Positions 1 through 18,599 of a stretch of DNA of 64,000 nucleotides are shown in pieces. This DNA comes from Apostichopus japonicus (lineage: Eukaryota > Echinodermata > Holothuroidea > Aspidochirotida > Stichopodidae). The position numbers were made by a program, and so were the translations under genes. A model generated the notes under the pieces. It was not told where the DNA came from, ran no database searches, and saw nothing but the letters and a program-made list of their open reading frames with translations. How positions within the stretch are numbered: position 1 is the stretch's first letter; each line of letters begins with the position of its first letter. The stretch lies in assembly GCF_037975245.1 (NCBI RefSeq), contig NC_092569.1, positions 25,531,668 to 25,595,667 of the forward strand, written 5' to 3'.

Positions 1-1462
1 ATAGTACGCGAAACTCTATTTTCACCTACCCTGTCAGGGAGGAGGAACTTTTACGTGTAGCGAATCATTGCTTAAAGCCAAAGAAAGCAGCTGGGTATGA
101 TGATTTCAAGCCAGATATTGTTAAGCAGGTATTACCTTTCATTGCCACCCCTCTTTCTCATATCTGTAACATATCGTACAACCCATTTTTAAGAAAGGAG
201 AATCCAATATATACGAGGACTAACAACCAATCTCTATTCTATCATGCGTTTTCAAAATTCTCGAACGTCTCATGTCCAACAGAATCATAAATTTTCTCGA
301 TGCTAATGACATATTTTGCAAGGAACAATATGGATTCCGCCCTGGTCACTCAACTGAGCTTGCCCTGGCAGATGCCATTGATAAATTATACGATAGCCTT
401 GATAAGAAGAAACCATGTATTGTTATATTCTTAGACTTATCAAAAACATTTGATACCATTGACCATCGTATTCTCCTAAACAAGTTATCAGTGTACGGTA
501 TTGGAGGACCAACCCTTAACTGGATGGACAGCTACTTATCGAAACGTTTACAGTATACTTCGTATAAGAACACCATATCTGACTATGCTGAAATCCGCTG
601 TGGTGTTCATCAAGTTCAATATTAGGACCACTTCTTTTCATTATATATATATATATATATCAATGACATCTGCCATATCTCTAATATTGCAAAAACTATT
701 TTATTTGCAGATGACACTAGTATATATTTTCGAATCCAATAATTTGAATACTTTACACGACATAGTATCCATAGAGTTGGATCAATTTTACGACTGGTTT
801 GCAACTAATAAGCTATCACTTAATCTTGATAAAAAAAGCTTCATTGTTTTCAATAAAAGTAAATCTTTTTCTTAGAAAAAAGACATTTAAAGGGATGGTA
901 AGCCTATCAAGTATGTACATAGTTTTAAGTTTCTCGGAGTATATATTGATAGTAAACTTACTTGGTGTGAACAAATATCAAATATTGCAAACACTGTGAC
1001 GAAAAATGTTGATATCATTTCTAAGTTGAAACACTTTCCTCAGAATATTCTTAGAATGCTTTACCAAACATTAGTTTTCCCCCATTTTTCATATTGCTCT
1101 ATAATCTGGTCTGGCATCCATCATGTTTATCTTCACCCTCTTGAAATCCTACAAAAGAAAGTCATTCGTCACATAACTCATTCTGAATATCGTGAACACA
1201 CCAGCTCACTTTTCAAATTGCTCAAGTTATTAAAATTTAGCGATATTGTTAGGCTGAATGTAGCTACATTCTTTTACAAGGCTTGGAATGGCTTACTTCC
1301 TGCAGCCTTTCATGACTTCTTTACTATTAACAGCGCCATACATAGTCACCGCACTAGCAGTGCCGGTCAAACACACCACAACTTATGTAATACAACATTC
1401 GGTATGTTAAGTTTAAAGAATCGTGCTATGTGGACATGGAATTCTCTAAATGCTACTATGCA
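1..1462 (+). pseudogene. Non-LTR retrotransposon reverse transcriptase fragment 1 (broken)
   Basis: The translated pieces give a LINE-type reverse transcriptase in order: an upstream region with KAAGYDDFKPD near 85-115, the QYGFRPGHST motif near 326-355, the catalytic block FLDLSKTFDTIDH near 425-465 with its Asp at about 434, GVHQ near 602, LFADDT at 701-718, the thumb motif FKFLGVYID near 930-955, and a C-terminal tail to about 1460. The order and spacing are those of Jockey/CR1-like RTs. It is dead: indels shift the frame near 180-240, a lost base after GVHQ gives a stop near 621, and a TA run at 643-660 lies in what should be the YIND codons. The 5' part (endonuclease) lies outside the window. 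The clade is not resolved. Confidence 0.85.
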
Positions 1463-2033
1463 TCTTTTACTTAGGCTGAAGAGCATGGGTGTCATAGGGA
1501 ATTTACTGTCTTGGATCGGGAATTGGCTTGGTAATAGGGAACAGAGGGTGGTAATTAAAGGCTGTGCTTCTTCTTGACAGAACGTTACTAGTGGGGTCCA
1601 CAAGGGTCTGTATTAGGTCCCTTGTTGTTTGTTGCCTATATAAATGGCATCGACGGAGATATTTTGTGTAAAGCTAAGAAGTTTGCTGATGACACCAAAT
1701 TGTATTCTGAGGTCTCTTCTAAAAGCGATTCTGAGAAATTTCAAGCGGATTTGGATAAGATTTTTTCCTGGTCTCAGGGGTGGCAAATGCTTTTTAATAT
1801 TGTTAAATGCAAGGTAATGCACATTGGTAGTAGTAACCAAAAGTTTACATACAATCTTAATGGTGTGGAGTTACAGGAAGTCTCTGTTGAAAGAGACCTA
1901 GGTATCTACATTGACTCATCTCTGCAACCTTCTAAACATTGTCTTGAAGCTGCTAAAAGAGGTAATAGGGTTTTAGGTATGATCAAGAGGAACTTCAGTT
2001 TTCTGAAAGAGGACATCGTAGTTAGTGGAAGCC
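1463..2033 (+). pseudogene. Non-LTR retrotransposon reverse transcriptase fragment 2 (broken)
   Basis: A second, different RT follows directly. It begins within the palm region (NWLGNREQRVVI), then a degraded GVHKG/LGPL block near 1590-1625, LLFVAYINGIDGDI, the catalytic FADDTKLY (FADD at 1682-1693), WQMLFNIVKCKVMHIG near 1785-1830, and VERDLGIYID near 1885-1915. This is the style of CR1/L2-like LINEs. Stop codons near 1575 and 1613 break it. Its 3' end is cut at about 2034, where a locus-specific repeat begins. The junction with fragment 1 is in frame, so one open frame (996-1577) spans both elements. Confidence 0.82.
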
Positions 2034-2765
2034 TGTCAAGACTAAAATGCAACCAAAAGAAAAGTATTCTCAAATGTATTTCATATGTAGAATAACATGA
2101 ATTAAGCATTTTGTAAGTACTATGAAATGTTAATTTCGATTGCTTGCATATTAAACGAGTTATAGTGCTTTGAAATTTCGCAATTTAGTGGCCAAGTGCA
2201 ATAAATGATGAAATATGTTGGTTGAAATAGTTTACTATACATAACTATGGAATGAAATAATAGATGTCTCTCTTGCAGAAAACTTTCTGAAACTTCTCAA
2301 ATAATGATTGCTTTATTAAGGTGATTTTCAATACAGAAAGAGTGAATATTGTGGTAATAGCAGTCTTTTGTGGCGAATGTTTCTAAAACACTAATAGTTC
2401 TTTATTAACATCTTATCCATACTAAGTACTCGTGATCCAGTTTCCATTACTATAGACACATAATGTGTACGGACAATAATTTAAGACATTAATGTTTGTA
2501 ATCGTGAACATTTGACATAACAAGCATTGCACCTGGATCTAACAATATAGTGGGTGGGGAGAGGTAAAATTAAACTTAAATGAATTTGAGGAATTTTCTA
2601 CGATCATTGTTTAATGAAATCTTGAAATATGTGTATGTCGTTTACACCTTGCATGTACATAGTATCAACTTTGGATATTCATATTAGTCATAGTTTTCCA
2701 TATATTTGATTTTTGTTGTTGTAAAGAAGCATTATTATCAATGTGGTTAAGAAATAGATATTCAT
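2034..2765. repeat. Shared spacer module upstream of the minisatellite
   Basis: Starting at GTGGAAGCCTGTCAAGAC, this non-coding segment is repeated at about 31222-31974 and again at the right edge (about 63838-64000). It shares landmarks such as TGGCCAAGTGCAATAAATGA. It always leads into the 41-bp minisatellite where the window allows this to be seen. It is part of the duplicated unit that carries the fibrinogen-type genes. I see no gene in it. Confidence 0.75.
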
Positions 2766-3435
2766 AAGGGACCGTGGTACTTCAATGACTTTTCCGGTCA
2801 ACGTAAGGGACCCATGGTACTTCAAATGACGTACTCGTTCAAAGGAAGGGGCAGTGGTACTTGAAATGACGTACCCGTTGAAAGTAAGGGAGCCGTGGTA
2901 CTTCAAATGAGTACTCGTTCAAAGGAGGGGATCGTGGTTCTTGAAATGACGTACCCGTTGAAAGTAAGGGACCCTTGGTACCTCAAAGGGCGTAGCCGTT
3001 AAAAGGGAGTGACCAGTGGTACTTAAAATAACTTACCTGTTCAAGGTAAGGGACCGTGGTACTTCAATGACTTTTCCGGTCAACGTAAGGGACCCATGTT
3101 ACTTCAAATGACGTACTCGTTCAAAGGAAGGGGCAGTGGTACTTGAAATGACGTACCCGTTGAAAGTAAGGGAGCCGTGGTACTTCAAATGAGTACTCGT
3201 TCAAAGGAGGGGATCGTGGTTCTTGAAATGACGTACCCGTTGAAAGTAAGGGACCCTTGGTACCTCAAAGGGCGTAGCCGTTAAAAGGGAGTGACCAGTG
3301 GTACTTAAAATAACTTACCTGTTCAAGGTAAGGGACCGTGGTACTTCAAATAAATTACACGTTGAAGGTAAGGGACCCGTGGTACTTCAAATGATGTACC
3401 TGTTGAAAGTAAGGGACCCGTGGTACTTCAAATGG
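2766..3435. repeat. 41-bp minisatellite with a 282-bp higher-order duplication
   Basis: About 16 diverged units of roughly 41 bp, each containing GTACTTCAAATGACGTACCC followed by GTTGAAAGTAAGGGACCCGT. The block 2768-3049 (282 bp, seven units) is repeated almost identically at 3050-3331. Within a unit GTACTTCAA and TTGAAAGTA are nearly inverted, so a single strand could form a small hairpin. The same family recurs at 31975-32385 and 44359-44656, with remnants at 16707-16800 and 55143-55215. Confidence 0.9.
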
Positions 3436-4103
3436 CGTAGTGAGTGTTGAGTGATGATATCATGGGGTGCGTGATAGTATGAGAATGCCCTTCCTATCGG
3501 GGCTTGAATGCATATGTTCTAGTCCTTTTGATTAGAGAAGCAGTCACCGTTTTGTTTAAAATTGGGTCAAATACAGGGGTATCGATAACCAGGTCGGGAC
3601 TATTTAATGTCACCGATGTCCCTTGATGAAGTTACCCTTCGTCTATTGTATTTACAAAAATAATAAAATAATTCTTCATCCCACATTTCCACTGCAAGGT
3701 AAAATAACCACGGTAATGCAGACCTTTGCCCCTTTTTGTCAGTTCTGTTTAAATATGTAAACTACGTTTCAGTAAATTGGTGAACGTATTTGATTAAGGC
3801 GATGTTTTAACATCGTTATTACCGTTTAAGTAACATGGAAACCTTAACATTTTAACATTTGTTACATCTCACCGGTGTTTGCCTCAAGTTTAACACTATA
3901 TTCTCGCCAAACATATAAACTTAAAAAAGTAACAATGAGTCTCAGAATATATGACAGGTTATAAAATTTAATGCAATTTGTCAAGAATATAACAAATGAA
4001 AAGGATTCAACGGTAGCTCAAAAGAAAATGTTTTCATTCAACCAAAAATGTTGTCGCGATATTCTTCATTTAGAGTTCAATTCTCATCTGTTTCGTTTGT
4101 TCA
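3436..4103. other. 3' flank and probable 3' UTR of fibrinogen-like copy 1
   Basis: Non-coding. The part from GAGTGATGATATCATGGGG near 3450 is shared with the 3' side of copies 2 (about 19240), 3 (about 32645) and 5 (about 57122). The stretch next to the stop codon is conserved in all five copies, as expected of a 3' UTR that was duplicated with the gene. Confidence 0.55.
3967..3972 (-). terminator. Candidate polyadenylation signal ATTAAA, copy 1
   Basis: ATTAAA on the minus strand about 130 nt past the stop codon of copy 1. An equivalent ATTAAA lies at 45257-45262 (copy 4) and AATAAA at 57606-57611 (copy 5). It is a short motif in AT-rich DNA, so support comes only from the conserved position. 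Confidence 0.35.
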
Positions 4104-11685
<7,582 letters not shown>

Positions 11686-12170
11686 GGTTGATTGAATGAA
11701 ATGTAGACTTTGTTATAGAATGATATCTTCTGAGCAGAGTCTGCAAGACGAATGAAGACATTTCTCAAATACGATAGATCTTTCAGTTCGAGGAAACAAC
11801 TGTTACTACTATGGAAACCTTGAATCGTATCGATTCATCAACTCAAGTATGAAATTAAGTTAACGTCTTCATGAATAATTTTATTTTAATCAAAATTTAC
11901 CAGAGGTACATTTGCTTTTCCTTACTTCCCACACGAGCCCTGAATTCCTTCTTAGTTTATGTGTGTTTAGATAATTGTTTTACAATATTGACCTTAAAAG
12001 AGAATTTTAAATCAATTACCAGTCTTTATTTGTTTCAATTGTACAAAAGATAGAGCATTACTTTTAATATGATCCTTGCAAGATCCTTAGATAGGTTCGA
12101 ATCATATATCATGAATATTCATTTAACCGTCATTAGACTTGCAATATATCTAGCTTTTCATTGATATATA
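11686..12170 (-). promoter_or_regulatory. Conserved 5' flank of copy 1 (promoter candidate)
   Basis: The 450-500 bp upstream of the start codon is conserved at the same place in copies 2 (25748-26230), 3 (40095-40590) and 4 (51451-51930). It includes a minus-strand GGGAAGTAAGG (ETS-like core) and TCATTCTATAAC/TCTAAATAAAG just upstream of the ATG. No unambiguous TATA box or start site can be fixed by eye. Conservation alone may only reflect recent duplication. Confidence 0.35.
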
Positions 12171-12397
12171 CTTTCAGATAGGACATTAGTCATAATCGTT
12201 TTCATCATCCGTGTATAGTTCAATAGAAACCCATAGTCTCGTCTCATAGTTATGTGTAGCCAATGTATCGTATAGATTAGAATCATTATGTTAATTTCTC
12301 TAAATCTGTCTGGATAATGGCCATTATGCTTAAGACCACCCGTCTTAGTGTGTTCTGCTTTAATAAATCCTTGTCTTTTTAGTTGTTCACCAGTGTT

Positions 12398-12630
12398 GTG
12401 AGTACTTACTATTATCCGAGCATCGAGTACTTGAGGTTCCGAGTACCAAGTATACCAGAGTCCGAACACGTCATTTTAGAATCCGTGCACCGAGTACGAG
12501 CGCTGTATCATTCGAGTTCTGGTACTGAATGACTAGTACGAGTACTGTAACACTCGAGTACTTTCACCGAGTGCGTGTTCCAAATACTCGCAAAAAGTAC
12601 TTGAGTACCGAGTAGGGATACTTTTCGAAT
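12398..12630. repeat. GTAC-rich array upstream of copy 1
   Basis: A 230-bp block with more than a dozen GTAC palindromes in contexts such as CCGAGTACC, AAGTACTC and CTAGTACGAGTACTG. Paralogous blocks lie at 26631-26855, 40968-41211, 52333-52560 and 62808-63041. It lies about 700-950 bp upstream of the exon 1 start codon. It may be a degenerate tandem repeat of a short GAGTACCAAGTACT-like unit. Confidence 0.85.
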
Positions 12631-13010
12631 CCTACGACATTGATGTTCCCTGTTCTCCTTGGTATATAGTTGTTCGATTTCTTCGATATAAATAGTGATG
12701 GATAGAGACTTCAATTGCATGTGAAGTTCATTTCAATACGTAAAGTGCAGATTGGTTGAATAGGTTACCGACAACCAGGTTAACAGTTTGGTAGTAAGGG
12801 TAACATGTTAATTTCTATATCACGCGTTGAATTGGCTACTTATCCGCTTTACATGACGGGAATTTAGGTAAATTGTCATAAGATGACGAGTACGTTTATC
12901 TTTTGCAACCACGTCATAATTCACTCAAAGTACTTGGAATTATTGGAATGGTTTATATAAACTGTATGATACATTTCATTTCGTAACCCTCCCTCTCCCA
13001 CCCACGTCTA

Positions 13011-13024
13011 CCCCCCCCCCCCCT
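13011..13024. repeat. Poly-C tract
   Basis: An uninterrupted C run in spacer X. Similar C runs lie at 16850-16862 and 55270-55282, at matching places in the two X spacers for the latter pair. Confidence 0.9.
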
Positions 13025-13196
13025 CCTCCTTCTGTGCTTACATTGGCAAGCCTGTATAGTTGGTACGAAAGTGTTATTTTTCTTTAATCCAGTCGCTTAA
13101 ATATATTGAAAACAACCAAAATATACGCAAATCCACTTTCTAAGATAAATTTTGTAACATTTTGTCTTAGATGTCTGGGGCTTACCCTATTGCTGT

Positions 13197-14704
13197 TGTG
13201 AGGGAAGGTGGCGAAATCCATATTCATGAACTCTCCCCTTAGCAACTACTGTAGTTTGACCTGTGACCCAACAATTTGCTTGTATCTACGCGCGTAGCAC
13301 AGTGGACTGTATTGTTTATCTGTACTGTCACTCACTAGAACAGTGGCTTGTATTGTTTTGGTGTACAGCATCCCTTCCGTTCTAGCTATCGTGAGCGTTG
13401 CTTCTGTACACACGCCGTCAAACTACTGAAGCAATATCACGTTATCAAGTAACCAACCATTTCTATATATCTATTTTAAAGTTTTATCTATCACATTCGG
13501 GATGTGAGAAGCTGTAAAGGTAAATATAAATATTCACTTTGATCACCCAATATCAATTTTAAGTTAAGAAGTGGTTCATTCACGTGAAATATAGCCAAAT
13601 TGTGGTCCTCACGTGTGCTTGTTAGTCAAGTATTGGCAACGTTACTTTCCTTGTTGCATACTCACTGTGTAATAGTCCTGTAGGCTAATCGTAAACGATC
13701 GCTTACGAAGAGTGTACGTAATATGTCTAATTATACTTAAATGATTGTTTTCTAAATCACACTCAATTTATTTAGTACATGCTGCAAATGTTACGTTTAT
13801 AATACCGTATTTACGCTGTTTCTTGTAGCCTAGGTCTAAAGTATATACAGTGTGAGTCTGTTTGTAAATGCCTTACACTGTGTATGTGGTAATAACGTGC
13901 TAGGTCGTTGTGTAAGAGCGCCACCTATTAAGATGGCGGCCCCCATGTCTCGTTAGATTTATGTACATTATATATTATATTCAAGATGGCTGCGCCCATG
14001 TACCGTTAAGTGTATAGGTTCACCATATACATATTGTGCTGAATATTGTATCCTAAATAATGCAACGATGTCATAGTATGTCCTATATGAATATCTCGGA
14101 GGTTATTTAGCTGCATTTTTCAGTTAAGGTTAGTATGCCGTACCTCAAAGTAAATTAACTTGCAGTTTATGGTCATGAGTTTTAGTTTATGAATCGTATC
14201 AGTCGAGGGTAAATCGAAATGGATAGGTACGATGTCATATTAAATTGTGTTAATTTGTTTTTAGAATGCAATTGTGGTTGTTTAGAGGCAGACGTGCCAT
14301 AACTTAAATGTTACCTCCACTACTTGTTTAATCCTAAAGTGTTATTTTATGAATCGTTTAAGGTTTGATGCATGAGTTAAATACCTGTGTCATGGCTATT
14401 TATTATTCATGTTGTTTCATAGACCTATATATTATGCAAGGAGGTATTTTGTCTTATTAACCGTTGATTACTGAGGTTTCATTTATGGATTTATACTTAT
14501 GATTTCTTTTCATATTTTTATTAACAGTTTCAGAGCTTTACGCATCCGTGCGGTGGGTTGTACCACCGTCCTCTATTTATCCTCTTCTATATTTTACTGG
14601 CTCATACACCCAGTAAAGGCTAATTCAAACCCCTAATAAATTGGAGCAGAACTATCCGTCTGTTTTTGATTCTTCTTTAGTGAATGCTCTCGTACGGCAT
14701 CACA
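13197..14704. mobile_element. Solo-LTR-like insertion with CTGT target duplication
   Basis: A 1508-bp segment starting TGTGAGGGAAGG and ending GGCATCACA, i.e. TG...CA with 5-bp inverted ends TGTGA/TCACA. It is flanked by CTGT on both sides (13193-13196 and 14705-14708). The twin spacer near 53110 reads TTGTACTGTATATG, with one CTGT and no insertion. AATAAA near 14635 could be an LTR polyadenylation signal. There is no open frame for gag or pol, so a solo LTR is the simplest reading. A non-autonomous DNA element with short inverted ends is the alternative. Confidence 0.7.
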
Positions 14705-16706
14705 CTGTTATAGGTTCAACTTTCTTTTCGTTATAACCCAAATTCATTACTCACTTGCAAATAATTTTGGCTTGAGCTCTAAGTGCGGTTGATTTCATAT
14801 TTCACACAAAATGCCTGACATTGTGAGAATATTTTGCACAATACATAATACAATAATATAACTCTAATTGAAATACCTGCAATGTATTTGAGACAAGTGA
14901 AAGTAGATATATCGTGTTATTTTTCTGGCAATGATACTTGAGTCCTGTACATCTTGTTTATACCTTATAAATCAACGCTTGTTGTAACATACAATACGTA
15001 CAGTATAGGCCTACATAGTCCTATGCCACACAAGGATAGGTAACACTAGCTAACAATAGGAATGTTGCTCGGTAACAGATGTGGCTATGTACGGAAATGT
15101 AAAGGGAACATTACTCTGACGGCTTAAACACAATATTTAATCTAGCTTACAAAACTTGAAATTACTGTTTTGTCGAGAAACGAACAACTTCCAAAGCGGT
15201 CAAAATGAAAATTGCAGCTTTGCGATTTAGTAAAATATGAGTCTGAAAGATCGTGATTTAATTAAATGCAATAAATTTGCATAATCTCTTAAATTTTACA
15301 ATCAAAACTTTTCATACTCTCTTCCATCTTTAAAACAAATATATACTGCTGTAGAAAAGGCAAAAACCGGGAACCAACTAGTTGTACTAAGTTACCGTAC
15401 AACAAGGTCAATTTCCTGGACAAAGCGTTTATTTTTAGGTATTTACCGTTTACCATATGCTTAAGTCGTCAATATGATGTTTTTTCTACGCTTCCGTTGT
15501 AATACTGTTTCTGCATCAGGTTACTGGCAAAAGCATTTAACAACCACAGTTTGAGAAACAGGTGTGTTGAACTTCGTTATATTACTAACTTGTTCCTAGT
15601 TGAAATGTGGTATATTTGTAGAATATTTGCTTTGAGCTGTCTGTTTTCTGTATTGAGAATTGTATTCGCATATTCCTTTTCTTTTAACACATGTGATTTT
15701 CTGTTGTTGATAAATTAGTAAAATTTTGAAAATAATAACAAGAACCATTTCAAATCAATTGCCATGACGACATCATTAACTCAACTGCAATCGATTAAAG
15801 AAAGTATTACCATTTTTTGGTTTGCTTTGGGGGTGAAATTATTACTTCCCCGTACAAACTCCTATGAGGTACTGTTATATGTGATACACATTATACACTT
15901 AAATCAGGCCATAAAAAGGTGCTCACTATAAGTGAGAACTAATTGTGCTAACCCGGCTTGAGCAGAGCAGGAGCGAAATTATTAACAGTAACTTTTCTGT
16001 AGATAACTAATTAAGACTTCCGGTTAGTTCCATCACAATTAATACAAGTAATTAATGGACAATGTGACAATGTTAGCAATGGACTCCGAAAGGTTAACAG
16101 GTGTTATGCTATCATTTGTGTGGGCAAAGCTGCATGGTTTAGTAAACATGGTTAGATTTCTGGTGAAGTCAATGCAGAGGAATGTGTGAGAATGAAACGA
16201 CTACACGTGTTACTATGGATATAATTTACACTGAATTCCGAATCAAGAGACGTTTAATGATGGGAATTTAATATTCATGATCAGTGCATATCGTTTAAAT
16301 CTATCTGTATACAACTAGTCTGAATGAATGTGTTTATAGTTCAAAGAGTAATTATGAGCCACGAAGGGAAGTTCCATTTCCTTCCGCTTCCCATTTTAGT
16401 CACATCAAGTAATAATCGACAGGAATGCTTATGGGACAGTATTGGTGAATAATAAGCTAGAATAACCGATTGTAAATTTGTTGTAAGAGCCACACTAGAA
16501 AGAACATAAATTACTTTTGAAGTTATCGTGAGATTTGGACTTGCTATGGGTACAATCGGTGAGTGATTGGCAGACATGGACAATTCTGTTGCATTATGGT
16601 TATGCCTCCACCAATGAAGGAAGAGACGTACCGTAAATAACAGGATAATTTACATGATGCGGCAACTAGCCTGTCAAGATTTAAAAACACCCAAAGAAAA
16701 ATATTC

Positions 16707-16800
16707 CCCGTGTCAATTCAAATGACGTACCCGTTGAAACGTACCCGTTGAACGTACCCATTGACGTACCCGTAGTACTTTAAATAACGTATCCGGAGTA
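16707..16800. repeat. Remnant of the 41-bp minisatellite in spacer X
   Basis: A few partial units, AAATGACGTACCCGTTGAAA and the repeated ACGTACCCGTTGA, ending ACTTTAAATAACGTATCCGG. The twin at 55143-55215 is equally short, so X spacers lost most of the array or never expanded it. Confidence 0.75.
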
Positions 16801-17350
16801 ATGGTGTAATTCATCCACAATTAAATACAAGAATAAAACCCGACTGAATTCCCCCCCCCCCTCCACCCTCTTTACACTGCAACGGAGGTGGGTGGTATCC
16901 CCATTATTTGTGCCCGCCATTGTTGTTTATCACTAAACGAGGGGTACTGTTTTACACAGATATTGGGAAAAGTTTATATCAGTGTTCAATTGTAGAGTGT
17001 AGACATATACATGCAAAAAGGTTTAATCTTATGTGTTATGTGTAATGGTTAATATCTCCATCTACGGAGTGCGCATCTAAAAGCTCATCATCTTCACTGC
17101 TTTCAAATTGTTCGAAAGTCAACTGCCGGTCACTGATGCCCAAATTTATTTACTACAAAGTATTTTACTACTTTAACATGTAAAGTATTTTGATCCAATG
17201 AAACATGTAAACGTTTAGTTGAGATTCCAGAAGAAGCACTTTTGAAACTGTTACCAATTTTATCATGCACATTTTGGGCTTAAGTTTGTTGACCTTTAAT
17301 GTACAACGATTGCATCAAAATAATCGTTTTGTTTATTGTTATGTTATGAG

Positions 17351-17594
17351 CAGTACATTGTGGAGGCCTTACATGTGCTGTACTCTGTGGGCTACCCTGT
17401 GGTTACAAAACGCCAGACCGACCGCATTTACGATGGATTGACAATTTAACCAATTGGTCCGGCCGTTCTGCAGCCCAGCTACTCGAAGATGTCAGGCACC
17501 GGATTAACATTATAAAAGGTTACAAATCTAAGATTGTTTATAATCCTCGGGGAGGTCAACGGGCCAATTTGGCTTATGACTATTGATTGGATTG
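17351..17594 (+). mobile_element. 5'-truncated LINE 3' end
   Basis: An insertion of about 244 bp absent from the twin spacer, where ATGAG joins directly to TAGGAGG near 55780. GAG flanks both ends. The reading frame near 17410-17580 gives RPHLRWIDNLTNWSGRSAAQ then LLEDVRHR and ends in a stop. This is the C-terminal pattern of several non-LTR retrotransposon ORF2 proteins. The 3' end carries an ATTGATTGGATTGG-like tail. Truncation at the 5' end is typical of LINE insertions. Confidence 0.7.
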
Positions 17595-17599
17595 GAGTA

Positions 17600-18530
17600 G
17601 GAGGACCACATTTAGGAGCAAAAACGTTTTTGTTTTTTCGTGGAGTCATTTGGGGTCACCAGGGGTCAAATGTGTAAACCTTGTAAACACGATATCTCAA
17701 GAAGGAAAGCTTGGATCAATCTCGTATTTCGTGTGAAGGAGTACCACATTGAGTTCAAGATCCCTTTTGTTGCAAGGGGCGGTCCAAATCCACTTGGTAT
17801 CACTATTGGTCAAATTGTGAAAACCTTATAAACACGATAACTCAAGAATGGAAGGTCGGACGAATGCTCATATTTAGCATGTAGTTGTGACACGTTCATT
17901 ACAAGATTTGACTGAGATCAAAGGTCATTTGGAGTCACCAGACGCCAAATTGTGGAAACCTTGTGTTATAAGCTACCGTATCTGCCACCGATCAGCGTAA
18001 CAGACAACATGTGCGTTACGCCTCCTGCGAATAGGAGGCTTTTGGCAATTGGAAATGAGCCTATGGGCATCCATAGAATCTAAAACTCAATATTCGAACA
18101 TATTTGAATTGGCTTCAACGTGCCGCTCGGAAGCCTTCTTTGTGTGCAACAAATCGTACTCTTTTTAGTACAGCGGTTTCTTTGGACGATTTCCGTCGTA
18201 TTTATGTCATGTTGGATGTAGTTTCGTTGTGACCAGGCGCCGTTTATGAAACTTAACAGTTCGTCTAGTTAGATTTTTTACTATGACCAATCTCCATGCA
18301 AAATAATTGTGTAAAACGGTGTTATGTTGGCAGTGAGTTCACGAGCTTTTTTCGATTCTTGTTGCTTCTGAGGTCAAATCTCATTTGAGGTCACCAGAGG
18401 TCAAACTCTGAAAAACCTTTCACAAGATACCTAACGATGGAAATCGTGGATACCTCTAATACTTGGTGTGTGGATTCATAACATTGAGTACAAGACCCCT
18501 ATTGTTTTTGGTGGGTCCACGTACAGTAGA
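17600..18530. repeat. Dispersed repeat with GGTCACCAGAGGTCAAA-like units
   Basis: Contains degenerate units GGGGTCACCAGGGGTCAAAT / AAACCTTGTAAACACGATA / CTCAAGAA spaced about 145 bp apart (near 17655, 17800, 17930 and 18385). The twin spacer has the same family at about 55800-56540. It is a non-coding repeat apart from the small peptide-like relic within it. Confidence 0.65.
18092..18232 (+). pseudogene. Unidentified coding-like relic shared by both X spacers
   Basis: A 46-codon stretch ending in TGA gives RTYLNWLQRAARKPSL, then CATNRTLFSTAVSLDDFRRI, then YVMLDVVSL. In the twin spacer (about 56160-56303) the matching frame reads RAYLNWLQRAARKPSLFATN but shifts frame afterwards, and it extends further upstream (RRIKNSKLKI). 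The peptide similarity beyond plain DNA drift suggests the tail of an old, probably mobile-element protein. I do not recognise the family. Confidence 0.4.
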
Positions 18531-18599
18531 CTGACCTGTGTTTATCATGCCACCATAGTGTCCTTGTATATATATATAAAAAAAATATAAAAAAGATCT

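Noticed and set aside
16341-16583. Minus-strand frame repeated at 54838-55020 (MSMSANHSPIVPI...)
   Set aside because: The two copies diverge in frame after about 35 codons and no domain or splice context is visible; shared DNA from the X duplication suffices.
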